Assembly: GCA_013339895.1 (NCBI GenBank)
Contig: JABACO010000006.1
Coordinates: 11,127,266 to 11,191,265 of the forward strand
From: Ephydatia muelleri
Taxonomy: Eukaryota; Porifera; Demospongiae; Spongillida; Spongillidae
Reading direction: 5' to 3'
DNA: 64,000 nucleotides
A program made the position numbers and the translations under genes. The notes beneath the pieces are model-generated. The model ran no database searches, was not told the origin of the DNA, and saw only the letters and a program-made list of their open reading frames with translations. Below, piece by piece: positions 45,802 to 63,606 of the stretch. Position 1 is the first letter of the stretch, and the number at the start of each line of letters is the position of its first letter.

Positions 45802-46620
45802 TAACACTTGTTATTTAGAGGTGCATATTAGATAAGCAGTATCAATGCAGCTGATGTGTTTAGTCCTACCAAGAATTGCAAATCCAGTACATGTATTGTG
45901 ATTAGCACAGGTCACTATACTTATGTATGATAGCTGTTTACCAGGCTGTATTGTACAGTGGGTAACGTGATAAAAATTTAGCATGAATTTTAATGTTATT
46001 AGTGACCCTTATCCACGTAAGAGCATTTTATTTAATTTATACGTATCTGATAGACGAACGTTCTTCAAATTAGTGAATTAAATATAGCTCAAACACACAT
46101 ACTTAGGGCGAGTTGGTTTTAACAGATGCGCAAGTGACTTCATGTGCCTCTCTTCGTTCTCATGGGGGGATGCGCAAGAATGCGGGGTATATTATTATTA
46201 ATATATTATTCACGAGTGATTGACTCGGTGTTGTAATAAGCACATCCTCGTCGTACGTATGTCTATCGTTATACACAGCCCAATTCGTGAAAAAATGCAC
46301 AATCACTAAAACAAAAACTCCAAAATTCCTGCAGCGATTAGGGTAAAGGGGTGGAGCCTATGTCCGGAAGTAGGAGTTCTCAAGTGGAGGCAGTGAAGGC
46401 AGCATCAACAGAAGGGAAGCTCTCGTAGAACTCCTGTGAGTGGACACATGGTAGTCACATGACCAAGATCACATGATAGTCATATGACCATGGATCACAG
46501 TCACATGACTACACACACCAAAGACATAACTGACCTTGAAGAGGGTGACACACTGCAGCACACCTGTGGTGGAAGAGTAAGAGAGAGGGGAGGGAGGGGA
46601 GGGGAGGAGAATCACCACGT
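45802..46620. repeat. 3' tail of the NTPase-nuclease unit, second copy
   Basis: Nearly identical to 1635-2455, with the empty insertion site CTGATAGACGAACG near 46046. No gene. Confidence 0.75.
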
Positions 46621-49600
46621 GGATGAATACGGTGTCACTGCTAAATAAAGATATTTATAAATTTAACCACAACTATTTTTATGTCTTCCACTGCACAACA
46701 GCTGGTACCATAGAGGCATGGAATTATATTTTGAAAAAAGTTGATCATCCAGAAAAGCATGTGCCCCTGATGTCTTTATTTGCCAACACTACCCCGTCAT
46801 CATTGGTCGTTCTATGATGATCTTAATGAGCCACTTCGGAAGCAGCAATGAAATTGATTATTATATTGATTTATGCAGAATATGTATCATAGAAAATAGC
46901 TAAAAGGAAGCCAAGCTCACTGCTGAAAGAAAAGTGGTCAAAAAGGGTTCACAATCAAATAGAACTTGTGGATATTATCAACAAAAGCCTAGCAAGCCTT
47001 TGACAGTTTTGCATCAAAGGTAATTATCATCAAAGATTACTGGTGTATTGCCTTTACCTGTCTGTTGTCATTGCATACATTAAAGAAACAGCTGCATCTC
47101 CCCTTACATTGTTAATGAACACGTACAGGGAAATAAGGAGGCAATAGGTGGTCGGACAAGTGAGAACATAAGGTGGATGATAGCACTTTTGTATTTTGCA
47201 GTACTAAAGCTGTCCTCATCACACAGAAGTAGTACAGAAGAACATAGATCTGCAACGGATGTGCATGTTGGAACAGAGCCAGTTACATGCCAAATAGAAA
47301 GACGTAATGGGTAAGAACTATAATTAGCAACTCAATTTCCATGATAGCTCTTTCATAACACCAGGCCATGTACTTCCCACATTGATGAGGCAAGTTAGCC
47401 TGAATGCATGAATAGAACTGTAATGTTACTTTAAAATCTCAAGGATCAACCTGGCTCTTTGCTACACATATCAAGAAAGGCTAACAAAGGTCTTCAGAAC
47501 ACAGCTAGACTGTTTTGGCTGAATGCTGCATTGCAATCAATAGCAACAACTCCATTACACATGTTATTGAAAGGTACTAAGTGTACTGCTGAAATATTGT
47601 CTTTGAAATAACCTTTCTTTTCAGCTCTTGACCCATCATTGCATTCTTATATGCAAGATCTTTTTATACAAGTTATGGATGAACATGAGAGAAGCACTAA
47701 CTCCCATGTGACTCAACACGGTTGGCTGTAAGGTGTTATGCTGTATAAATTAACAGGATACACACATGGGTCTTGATATCCAAGATACCAGTGTCAATGA
47801 ACCTAGGTCCTTTGTAGAAAGTTGTATCTAAAAAGTTTAGCTGTTCAAAGTCACACTCATGTGTGAATTTGATAGTGTCATAGAGAAGATTTATCTCTGC
47901 ACGACACATAGCTAGCAAACTCATTTAACTTCTTCAAACCAGATTGCTCTAAGTGAAGAGACTCGTCATCTTAAGTATGGAATACAGAATGACTGCTCAG
48001 AAGGAATGACACTGTTGCTTATTAAGCTTTTGCTTGGAACTGAGGTATTATAAGATATCTTTGTAATACATCATATAACATGGGCAATGCAAAATATATA
48101 ATTTTATAGGCACTCCACTGCACCAATCTTTTTTCAACTATGATATGTAAACAATCCAATTGCTGTTCTAAGGTACATCATTGCTCTTCTTTGCCTGATT
48201 TAACATTTCTAAATCAGCCTGTGTATGAAGCTACATCATGGCCAGTGATATCATGCAGTATTCATGAAAGCAGCCAAAAATCAAGCATTTATGAACTGGT
48301 GGAAGATTGGCTCAATGATTACATGAGTTCAATGAAAGGACCTCAACTGTAAGGGTATGATAAACAAAGTATTTAATTCATGCTACTTTTTGATAGTGTG
48401 TGCAATACATGCAACAAGCGTCTGAATATGGAAAAGAAGGAGATAGCTTTTCCAACAGTTTTGATCATTCATTGTGATAGGGTATCTAGATCAAGTAATA
48501 AAAAGATTCAAAATGCAATTCAACTACCAAGGTAAAATAATGCCTACATCAATTGCATGTATAAACTACAACGCAAATGTCAAAAATAATAGATCCTTTC
48601 AAATGGTTCATTCATGCTCAAGAACAAGACCAATATACGAGCTGAATGCAGTCGTGGTATGGAAACATCAGTGCATAGTGTCTCTTTTACTTTACAAGTA
48701 TTTAGATTCACCATGCATGGAAAACATTCCCACTCTGGACATTGTAACTACTGAATGAATTTTTTTATTGATTGTTTCTTTAAAAATAGATACATGTGCA
48801 GTGAGAAGTAGGAATGAATGGATTCACTAAAATGACAGTACTGCAACTGCTATTTCCTCGCCATTTTATAACTCTTCATGCCTTGCTGAGGTATGGGAAT
48901 TCATTTTCAAAACCATTTTTTTTAGCCAATGATATAAATATGTAGGAAAATGTCTGCATTGTGATATACACATGCACAATGGAAACAGTGAGTTAATTTG
49001 CACAGTCTAGTTTTCAATTTAGTGCTTCCCAAGCCAAATATTGCCAGAAGTGACATTCCATTTCAATGTGAACTGCCTAGCAAAGAGCTTGTAAGTGCCT
49101 ATAGTTTCCATTCATATCTTTGTCAGCATTATGAACGATGAAGCCCACATATTGAAACAAATTAAGGTAAATCAATACACTTCCTTCATATCTCAATTCA
49201 AATGCAGACAATACTACACAAGCCTCCCAACATTTTCAACTAGAAAAACTCGATATGGAAAGAATATTCAATGGGCAATGTTTCGACTCAAAGGTGATTA
49301 CTGCATCATGCTGTATTTCACTGTCATATGTTCAATTCATTTTGAAGGTTAGTTCAGCATACATGAACCTACTTCAAATGAATGGGCTCAAGGTTGTAGG
49401 AGATATCGTATAACCTATGCTAATATCTTTGCTTTCAGATGGGAAAAAAAGTTATGTGTTTTGATCCCTCTTTTCTGCCAATGTTTAAATCAAGGGGTTA
49501 TAATGCTATTAGAAGGCATTCCAAGGTAACAATATATTGATATATTGCTTTTGATGAAGTTAATTGTTTTAAAGGGAGAGAATATTATGCAGATGCATAT

Positions 49601-50377
49601 GCTGTTGTTCCCTATACATAAACCCAGGCATTGGAGTCTTTTGGTTTAAATATTTAATAATGATACATTTTGTTCTTCCAATCCCTAGATTGTATTTCCT
49701 GCATCTCATTCCATCCATTGTGTAGACTCACTTCATTACAGTGATGAAGATGCTGTCAATTGGATTTGGTGGGACATATTTTTACCTTGGTTTCATGATA
49801 ATGTTTCTTGTCATTTGTAAAAAGGTTGTACCTCTGCATGGAATCAAAGTATCATCTTAGGATCAATTGTTCATCTTCAGAATGGAATTGCAGTGACTCA
49901 ATGGTACAAAATATCTGTATAATTTTAGCAATCTACATGATTTTCAATCATTGTAGTCTTCCACATCTTTACCATTACAAAGGAAGGATGTTGACTGTGG
50001 GTATATATGCTAAAATTAATTCTGTTTCTACTGACCATTTGTAATGTCTTTAGGCTGCAAGACTCAAGCTGGAGAATTATCCATATCTACACACAGGTTT
50101 ATTATTTTATAATTTACCATATTTTTTTACAGCCTGTAATTAATGCGTGCAGGGAATGATAGACACCAGATGGTGTACGAATTATCTCCGGGAAAATTGT
50201 ATCCACTGCAAACATCCACAGACACAATGATGGGTCAGTACATTGTTTATATCTTGTACAGAAAATGAAAATGATGCTACCCTCACTGCTGTTGCGATGT
50301 CATCTAGTCCAAAGTCTCCTCTCTAGTGGGGAAGGTACCATGGTAATATTTAATGGATTATGTGGTATGTTTTGCTC
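46621..50377 (+). pseudogene. Unidentified degenerate multi-exon region, copy B
   Basis: Direct repeat of 2456-6113 plus 10577-11395 without the foldback or the 4.46-kb insertion. Open blocks include 48140-48352 (DLTFLNQPVYEATSWPVIS and SSIYELVEDWLNDYMSSMK) and 48393-48531 (CNTCNKRLNMEKKEI, FPTVLIIHCDRVSRSS). The region ends in the assembly gap. Better preserved than copy A in places, but no complete frame could be assembled. A ubiquitin-protease-like piece is only a guess. Confidence 0.35.
47736..47924 (-). pseudogene. Reverse-transcriptase fragment, Penelope-like style (copy B)
   Basis: An open 62-codon frame contains IKFTHECDFEQLNFLDTTFY followed by KGPRFIDTGILDIKTH. This is the better-preserved twin of 3590-3790. 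Confidence 0.45.
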
Positions 50378-50477
50378 NNNNNNNNNNNNNNNNNNNNNNN
50401 NNNNNNNNNNNNNNNNNNNNNNNNNNNNNNNNNNNNNNNNNNNNNNNNNNNNNNNNNNNNNNNNNNNNNNNNNNNNN
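50378..50477. other. Assembly gap (100 N)
   Basis: It separates the duplicated region from CFAP68. The 5' exons of CFAP68 must lie in or before it. Confidence 0.99.
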
Positions 50478-50921
50478 AACGCGTACTCGACCGATACACT
50501 AATTGGAAACTGGAACGAACAGAGGTTCGACGTTACCTACATTTCCAAGCGTCGCAGCCTTCCGTCGCAGGTACGCCCGGCGTTTATGACCGCACAATTC
50601 GCGACTCATTTGGGGATGGGGTTGGGAGTGCAGTACGACCATTGCTACGAGACTACCAGCAGAAAGGACTACACAAACCACCACCACTCCAAGCCCACTA
50701 TCACAGCCACCCACCCAACGGTCACTGGTTTGTAATTATTATCCCAAATTACACAACTGTGTTTAACGTAAGCCGATTTTGCAGTACCAAAGGCTTTTCC
50801 TGGTCACCAGCCATTCTTGGACCCTCAACATGTGCAGGTGCAGAGCCAGCAATTCATGAGCACAGCCATGGAGGCGTTTGGTACGCCATCTTCAAAGTGC
50901 AGTGTACTGCCTAAGAAGTAA
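50478..50921 (+). CDS. CFAP68: CFAP68-like (C11orf1) axonemal protein, 3' part
   Basis: Two exons (50478-50727 and 50785-50921) join in phase, giving 128 residues to the stop. NAYSTDTLIGNWNEQRFDVT and SLPSQ match the vertebrate pattern NTYSNRTLMGNWNQERYD...PLPSQ. The second exon has FPGHQPFLDP, also conserved. CFAP68 is a microtubule inner protein of ciliary doublets. The N-terminal coding part is lost in the gap. Confidence 0.85.
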
Positions 50922-51140
50922 GAACACGACAGCTGCTGCTGAGTGTTAAATCACTGGATATTTTTTGAAAAACTTGCATACATTTTAGATCAGTTTAAAA
51001 GAAATTGTTTGCATTTAGTCATTTTGAACAGCCATAATAATAATTGCTTTTAAAATTAATAATATTTACTTTTAGACACATAATGATACATAGGATACAC
51101 AAGTAGATATAGGACACACATACATGCTACACTCTACATG

Positions 51141-51329
51141 TCAGATGCACAGCATCTGGTCAGGATGGCAGTGGTGTTTGCTCTGACAAGGTTCAGGTTC
51201 AGCCTGCCCGTAAAGGTCGGTGAGAACCACTGCCTTGGCCTTGGTTTCTAGGCGAGAGGCCAGACCCCAAGCACCGTATGCATGGGGACAATGGAGCGCG
51301 AGGTCTTGTTCAATTTGTCGCAGTTGCAA
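51141..51329 (-). pseudogene. Retroelement-like fragment A
   Basis: Minus-strand frame YGAWGLASRLETKAKAVVLT then DLYGQAEPEPCQSKHHCHPD. It shares YGAWG and the downstream CHxDQM/CHPHQM block with the plus-strand fragment at 51646. The style, ETYGAWG followed by LTDLYGR, recalls the region after the reverse transcriptase in some non-LTR elements. Identification is tentative. Confidence 0.35.
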
Positions 51330-51599
51330 TCAGATCTTGTGCAATATAAGTGTGTGTGTACTGGAGGTGTGAGAAAGTTGATAGTAACACTGTACGTGGA
51401 TTTATGTGGATTTGTGTATCCATGTATTATATTAAATCCATCTAGTTCGTGCCAATGCTACAGCCATCCTTTCTAGAATTATCCCACTGTCGTAGAGCAA
51501 GATCCGATTGTATGTGTAATTTGTTTGTTTAATGTTGATGTACTGTGTTATTATTTTTGTATATCTTGTCTTTATAATAAAATAATAATAATAAGCGGG

Positions 51600-51840
51600 A
51601 GTTGCAGCAGGTTCAGCTGCTCAAGCCACTGAAACAAGAAAGCACATGGCCAATGATGCCAAGTGTAATGAGCTGGGATGGTTGTGTGTTCCCCTAGTAG
51701 CAGAGACCTATGGAGCATGGGGACTGAAAGGAGGCCATGGAAGCCTTTTCCCAGCTGGCTTCACGACTTGCCACTCACACCTGCAGACTGAAGTCAGCCA
51801 CTGCCATCCTCACCAGATGCATCCAGTCATAACTGTTTTT
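51600..51840 (+). pseudogene. Retroelement-like fragment B
   Basis: Frame: MANDAKCNELGWLCVPLVAE, TYGAWGLKGGHGSL, ending SHCHPHQMHPV. It is related to fragment A but in the opposite orientation. Short and without catalytic motifs. Confidence 0.35.
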
Positions 51841-51984
51841 GTGTATTTTTATTGGTATTTATGTAATATACACGAATGGAAAGCAAATGAATATAATTAT
51901 ATAGCAATAATAATAATAAAATTAATGTCGTTTCCACGAAAAGGGTATACATTATAAAATTTCCAGTACGCGCAATAGACCTGC

Positions 51985-52140
51985 GTTGAAATGTATGGCT
52001 AATTAAAAATTCAGAGCCTTACAACTCCATGACAGATACTCCGATTCTCAGTGCGTAAGAAGCAATGTGTAGAGGACATTTCAGACTTCTAGAATATCAA
52101 AGAATTTGAAATCTTGAAAAAATCATGCGTTAGGTCCCTT
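51985..52140. repeat. Dispersed ~150-bp repeat, copy 1
   Basis: GTAGAGGACATTTCAGACTT and TTTGAAATCTTGAAAA recur at 60838-60893, with matching sequence upstream (TTACAACTCCATGACAGATA against TTATAACTCCTTGACAGATA). This copy ends GTTAGGTCCCTTTT, while the other begins with the inverse AAAAGGGACCTAAC, suggesting terminal inverted repeats of a small element. Confidence 0.6.
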
Positions 52141-52504
52141 TTCGCGTAAACGATCCCAAATAATGATAATAAACTCTAAGGTTTGTTGGAAGCGGGACTC
52201 TCAGCAGTGCGGCAGCCAGAGCTACTGAGCAGAGGAAGCACGATGCAGAGCTGGCGTTTTTCCTGCCCAAGTGCCGGCGTGGGTCTGGGTACGAGAGCAC
52301 CACATCAATTTCCTGTCGCATTTTGAAGCTATTCTTTTGTCTCCTATTCGACGGAAAACAAACTGAAACAGAAATATTGTACCAAGGTGACTATCACTCG
52401 GAAGCCGTTCAAATATAATACCACATAAATCAACTTATAGAGTCTGTGGTGAAATATACGGCATATCTGGTACCATGACTGACGTCACTGCATACCGCAG
52501 ATAA

Positions 52505-53289
52505 TATATGGAACGTTCTATACGAAAATGGATTTCATTTTATAACATAAAATTTAAATCGATATATCTTCCGTCATATTAACGCTATCGGGTTCCTATT
52601 TTTAACACAACATACCACACCATTACTATATGTGAAAATCCATTTTGGTGTCTTACACATGCGGGGTACTGACGTTACAAGGTCCGATACCCCGTAGGGT
52701 TCAAAACGGCCACATCTTCAGGTAGGAGTGTCCAAATCGGTTCTAAATAGGTACCTATGTAGAAGGGCCCTACCGCTATTGATTTGTTCTGTTCGTTAAT
52801 TTTTGCTTTATCCGTTATGGAGATACAAGTGTGCAAAGAAATCGCATATTTCCCGGGCGTTACGCGCCATTAACGTATTACGAGGACGTTCTCGAAGCCA
52901 GTCGTAATACGTTAATGGCGCGTAACGCCCGGGAAATATGCAATTTCTTTGCACACTTGTATCTCCATAACGGATAAAGCAAAAATTAACGAACAGAACA
53001 AATCAATAGCGGTAGGGCCCTTCTACCTAGGTACCTATTTTGAACCGATTTGGACACTCCTACCTGAAGATGTGGCCGTTTTGAACCCTACGGGGTATCG
53101 GACCTTGTAACGTCGGTACCCCGCATGTGTAAGACACCAAAATGGATTTTCACATATAGTAATGGTGTGGTATGTTGTGTTAAAAATAGGAACCCGATAG
53201 CGTTAATATGACGGAAGATATATCGATTTAAATTTTATGTTATAAAATGAAATCCACAAGACCCATTTTCGTATAGAACGTTCCATATA
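52505..53289. mobile_element. 785-bp foldback element, family 1, second copy
   Basis: Arms of about 380 bases pair around a loop near 52885-52902, from TATATGGAACGTTCTATACG on the left to its inverse ending at 53289. It shares several blocks with the foldback at 4598-5392: TTGTAACGTCGG, TCCATAACGGATAA, ACACCAAAATSGATTTTC, and GATTTGGACAYTCCT. The two are diverged members of one family. Confidence 0.8.
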
Positions 53290-53401
53290 CAGATTATTAT
53301 CTCTGCAGCAAATTCAAATGGCACGCTGCATGCATTAATAATTATTGCATGCGTACTATCTAGCGCTGCGCGTCTATTGGAAACGTTCACATAACGTATA
53401 G

Positions 53402-53962
53402 ATGTGGCACGGATACGCATTTAGCAAGCTAGGGAGGGACTCTTTGCTCCGACAAAGGTTACTTAAAAACCTCGCGACTGCACTTATCAAGCATGAGCGG
53501 ATAACTACCACCCTGCCTAGAGCAAAAGCCATGCGGAAGATAGGAGACAAGGTGCGCCCAAAACTGCCTCCCCCCCCAAAAAAAAAACCAACTGACGACC
53601 ACATTTGTTCCCTTTGCTCGGCGGCAACTCTGCAGATGATCACCCTTGGAAAGGCAGGCACGCAGGAAGCTAAGAGCGAGGCGTGGAGATGGATGCGGGT
53701 ATGTATGTGGTATACATGACCAACAGCCATTATGCACATCACTTTTGCTTTTTAGGAGCGTCCGCTTGTCTCCAAAATATTTGGCTCGCTCAGAGAACGC
53801 TATCAGGATCGGGCGGGTGGCTACACTCGAGTGCTCCGGGTGCCGAATCGCAAAGGTGACAACGCCCCTATGGCTATCATCGAATTAGTAGACAACAATC
53901 TACCCCCTCTCCGTCCCCCGAGGACACACGCCAGCTCACGTGCTAATACCGCTTCCAACTGA
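53402..53962 (+). CDS. MRPL17: Mitochondrial large-subunit ribosomal protein bL17m
   Basis: Three exons (53402-53551, 53636-53698, 53756-53962) join in frame to give 139 residues. The start [20 protein letters not shown] is followed by [20 protein letters not shown] and [11 protein letters not shown], then MITLGKAGT, the standard bL17 fold sequence. [20 protein letters not shown] and IIELVDN follow. It is part of the mitochondrial large ribosomal subunit. Reading through the first intron gives an odd Pro/Lys insert, which supports the splice model. It is convergent with TOMM40, whose stop is 136 bases away. Confidence 0.93.
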
Positions 53963-53983
53963 ACACCACCACATTGACTGTAC

Positions 53984-54073
53984 GTGATACCTATATGTGC
54001 TACAAACACCCAATCAAAAAATTGTGTTGTGATACCTATATGTGCTACAAACACCCAATCAAAAAATTGTGTT
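53984..54073. repeat. 45-bp perfect tandem duplication
   Basis: GTGATACCTATATGTGCTAC ... AAAAAATTGTGTT occurs twice back to back between the MRPL17 and TOMM40 stop codons. It probably lies in both 3' untranslated regions. Confidence 0.9.
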
Positions 54074-54097
54074 ACAACTTTTTCCCCCCTCTCAATC

Positions 54098-55703
54098 TCA
54101 ACCCACTGTCAATCCCAAACCAAATTTGCAATCGTCAGTCCAATGATTCAACTGTCCACTCAAAGTAAGTGTGGCAGGCAATGGTTCCAACCGCTTCTCG
54201 ATCACCGTGGCTACTGTTCCATGAGAGTCCAGCTTACTTCTAATGGTGAAGGAAGAGCCGATATCTGCTTTGTAACCTATGGCTGCGGTTGTTTCTCCCT
54301 GCATGAAGAAAATTACAGTAATGGAGGCTAAAGCCAATGCTCAACAAATATACGCATTAACAAAAAAAAAATTCTACCTGCATCAAGTTTCCATCAAACT
54401 CCGTAGCCAGCTGCACTCCCTTGTATTTGTGATGGTAGGTCACATTCCAGGCATGGAGACCGACTTTGGCCGCCACGTCCCAGCCACCTCCATTGTACAT
54501 ACCTCCAAGCGACAGGAGCGATGCCTCTATGCCGCTACCCTTCTGGTACAGCAGCTCTGTCCCAACGGACAGTCTGTAACATGGGACATCCCAATGACCC
54601 TCCTAAAAGACAAGCAGGCCCCCGCCCCCCCCTTCAGACCAACCTCGGTGTCCAGGATTGGAGATACTGGAAAACTGCAACCCCACTTGCCGTGAACAGA
54701 TCAGGATTGGCAAGTGTGGAGGTGAAGGTGAAGTCAGATCCACGGTAGTCAAGACTCCCTTGGTAGCCTACCCATCTCTGCCCCTGTGTCTGAGATCGTA
54801 GGGTATAACACACACGGAAGCACCTCTCTGGGACCATTTAGGTGCTGCAATGCACAAACATCTGGGAGCCCCCTCGGCACCCCCCCCCCCCCTCCCCCCG
54901 CTCTTCCTGCTTTGTATGTACTCTCCCCCTGTATGTGGCTGTGCGTACCTGCATATTCAGCTTCAATCTCCAGGCCTTGGCTAACTGGTGCACATACAGT
55001 GCGGTGAAGTTGCCATTTGTGGATATATCTCCCATCAGCACAGGATGGAACTGCGTAACAACAAAAGATGGTGAATGGTACAGTCCATTTGATGTCAATA
55101 GACCATGTGTATCAATGACTGCATTGAGAGGTTAACAGGATCATTTGTGCACGTAGATATGCGCACCCCCCCTTCTACCCCCGATAAAGCACTTGTACTC
55201 CCAAGCCATAAGCCTTCTCCCCCGAAAACTCGCCTCGTTTTCCCCTATTTGCTGCGTGCCCACGTAGGTCGCACCAAACTGCCATTGCGTCGGCTGGGTG
55301 GTCGCACCGAGCGTAAGAGTGTGAGCTGTCTGAAAGTGCCTGCTAAGCCCTTTATTGATGATAATTTTGCAACCATCAAAAGTATGGGGCATCACATGTT
55401 CTGTTGGGGGGGTTGAGAGTACCTTTAAAAATATTATACTTCGGGGCTTGTGCAACGTACCTTTCACGCCCTTTCCCAAATCCTCGTAATCGCCAGGATT
55501 ACATACCCCGTCTTTCGTCTGCTTTTCCACCTCGACTTCAATCGACGGGGCTGCGCCATATACAAGGTAGTGTTACACAACACAAAATAAACCCCTAAAA
55601 GCCCCTCCATAATGCACGTACTTGCGGCAGTCATAGGAGGCGCAGGAGGTATCATCTGATACCCTTTGGCGCCATCACTGCATTTTGCGGCTGTGTTTCC
55701 CAT
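54098..55703 (-). CDS. TOMM40: TOMM40, mitochondrial outer-membrane import pore
   Basis: About seven exons: 55623-55703 (MGNTAAKCSDGAKGYQMIPP), ~55465-55552 (DGVCNPGDYEDLGK), ~55226-55370 (GCKIIINKGLSRHFQTAHTL and WQFGATYVGT), ~54955-55052 (PVLMGDISTNGNFTALYVHQ), ~54637-54777 (YRGSDFTFTSTLANPDLF), ~54380-54600 (the LNV-type strands around NVTYHHKYKGVQLATEF), and 54098-54305 (SKLDSHGTVATVIEKRLEPL...KFGLGLTVG). The N-terminal GDYE and NKGLS.HFQ..HTL motifs and the C-terminal beta strands are those of Tom40, the beta-barrel channel of the TOM complex. Edges of the middle exons are approximate. It is divergent from MAEL. Confidence 0.92.
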
Positions 55704-55826
55704 CGTATGCTCTGTCGTAGCAAGCTAAACAAGCCACATGGCCACACGGTTCCCAGACCGTCGCGTGCGACCGTGCAGTATTTATTTAACCCTTTGATCA
55801 TTTTCATATAATTGGAAGCGCATAAA
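55704..55826. promoter_or_regulatory. Divergent promoter region TOMM40 / MAEL
   Basis: 123 bases between start codons with CpG-rich GACCGTCGCGTGCGACCGTG near 55757-55777. A shared promoter is inferred from spacing. Confidence 0.5.
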
Positions 55827-61216
<5,390 letters not shown>

Positions 61217-61453
61217 TCAAATGCTGCACTTCATCGGCATTAACTTGAACATAAACATTAAAAAACTTTGACATTCCATTATCAGCTGCCAATCATATTC
61301 CAGGTGAATCAATTCATTTATCTCTCATCACATGCCAGAGTGAGATACGGTACATGTGATTGGAGCAGTCATTTGATATAAATACTGTGTCTTGTACTGT
61401 TGGTTGACACAACACTCACAAACCCGCACACACACACACACACGTCTTGATAT

Positions 61454-63519
61454 TTATGTTGCTGTCTTGGCCAAAGCTGCGCGTATCTTGAGGTCAAGCC
61501 TCTGTATGGTGGGGTCCATGGTGGTGTACACACCTGTTTGGAGAAGGATGTCTCTCTCCTCCATCCACCTGGCCACATCTGAGTCCTGCAAGGATGGCTC
61601 ATTGGCTGCTGCTGTTGGGTCGCTGGGCCCGTGCTTCAGTTGCTGTTGTAACCTAAGAGGGTTGTGAAGAAGAAGACACTGATCATTATCCAGATGCCAA
61701 TCTCTGCGCAACAGCTGCTGACAAACCTGTGTGTTTCAGTTTTCACTTCTTCCAGCTGCTTGCGAATTCCATTGTGTTCCTCCTGCTGGAGGTAGCTGGC
61801 TCGCATTGCCTCCAATTCCTGCTGCTGTCTGCGCAGACGCTCTCTGGTGGAGGCCTGCAGTATTGGGTCAACTGTTGCTTCACCCAGGAGAGCAATTTGT
61901 AATGAGCATGCATGTGTTACCTGTTCCTTCTGTCGCACAGCTGCTAGTTCTCTCAAGGCCTTGACCCACTGATCCTTGTAATGTTGTTTGGATTTAGCCA
62001 ATGATTCTAGTTTCCTCTCTAGTTCAACCTGAGGACCCGTAAGAGTTGATAGCACATACACACACACATACACACACAAACAAAACATACAATGTATATG
62101 TACACACACACATGTAGCATATGCCATCACATGCATACAATAACACACACATACAACACACACACATCATGTACACATATACACACACACCCTCACCTTC
62201 TCCATGTGGGCCATGCTCAGTTCAGCTTGAAGCCTGCTCTCAGGTTTGCTATACAGCTGCTGCCTGTACGCGTCAAACTCACTGTCCTTGTCTCTGCAGC
62301 GTTGCTCCAACTCTGCAACCTGTCCCACCCCCCCCATAGTCCAGCAGAGCCTACACCTCCACAGCAACACACACACCTGTTTACGAAGATTCTTATTCTG
62401 TGTTTGAAGTTCGTCTGTTCTCAGCCTAGAGGTGGGAGGGGCTATTGAGTCAAAGAGTGGCTGGAAACACAGCACGGTCAAAACTCACCTCTCTCTCTCT
62501 ATCAGCTGCTCGTGTTGGAGCTGGTACTCTTGTCTGGCTCTGTCCAACTGTCTCACCAGCTCTTCGCGATCACGAGACAACAGCTCTCTTTCCTGCATCA
62601 TCTGCAAGGAAGATGGATGCTTAATAATGCACACCTCCAAATGTTTTGTCTCTCTCGTACCATCACACATACCACAATTCCACAACCCATTCAATAAATT
62701 TACACTCACAAGTCAGGTCACTAGTACTACAGCAGATGTACCCAAACACATGCTCACAGAACACACTTAGACACATCTGTACTCACACCCACACACAACA
62801 CCACACACACACACACACACACAACACCATACACACACACACACAACACCACACACACACAAACACCACACACACACAAACACCACAACACACACACACA
62901 CAAACACCACACACACACACACCACACACAAACACCACACACACAAACACCACACACACAAACACCACACACACAACACACACCACACACACCTGCAACT
63001 CCTTCTGCTGGAGCTTTTGCTGTTGCTGTTGTATATCTCTAAGTGTTGTTTGCAGCTGTTTCTCCAGTTCACCATACCTATTCAGCTGGTAGGTGGACAA
63101 AACACACATCTGTGGACAAGTGCAAAGCACACACACACACATACACATACACACACACATACACATACACACACACATACACATACACACACACATACAC
63201 ATACACACACACAGGCATACATACATGCGCACACACATGCACACACACATACACACATATGCACACACACATGCACACACACATGCACACACACACATGC
63301 ACACACACATGCACACACACATGCACACACACATGCACACACACATGCACACACACATGCACACACACATGCACACATATGCACACACATATGCACACAC
63401 ACATGCACACACACATGCACATGCTGCTACTTAAATGTAAAATGGACACGCACCACACATAGTAGGTACTGGAAAACACCATTTTTTAATTCCTCAAGTC
63501 CATTACCATGCCTGCTAAT

Positions 63520-63606
<87 letters not shown>

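Larger units (their letters stand above)
50922..53401. other. Repeat-rich stretch without a host gene
   Basis: Contains retroelement-like fragments (51141-51329, 51646-51840), a ~150-base dispersed repeat (51985-52135), an AT-rich region and the foldback at 52505-53289. No complete gene seen. Confidence 0.6.
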
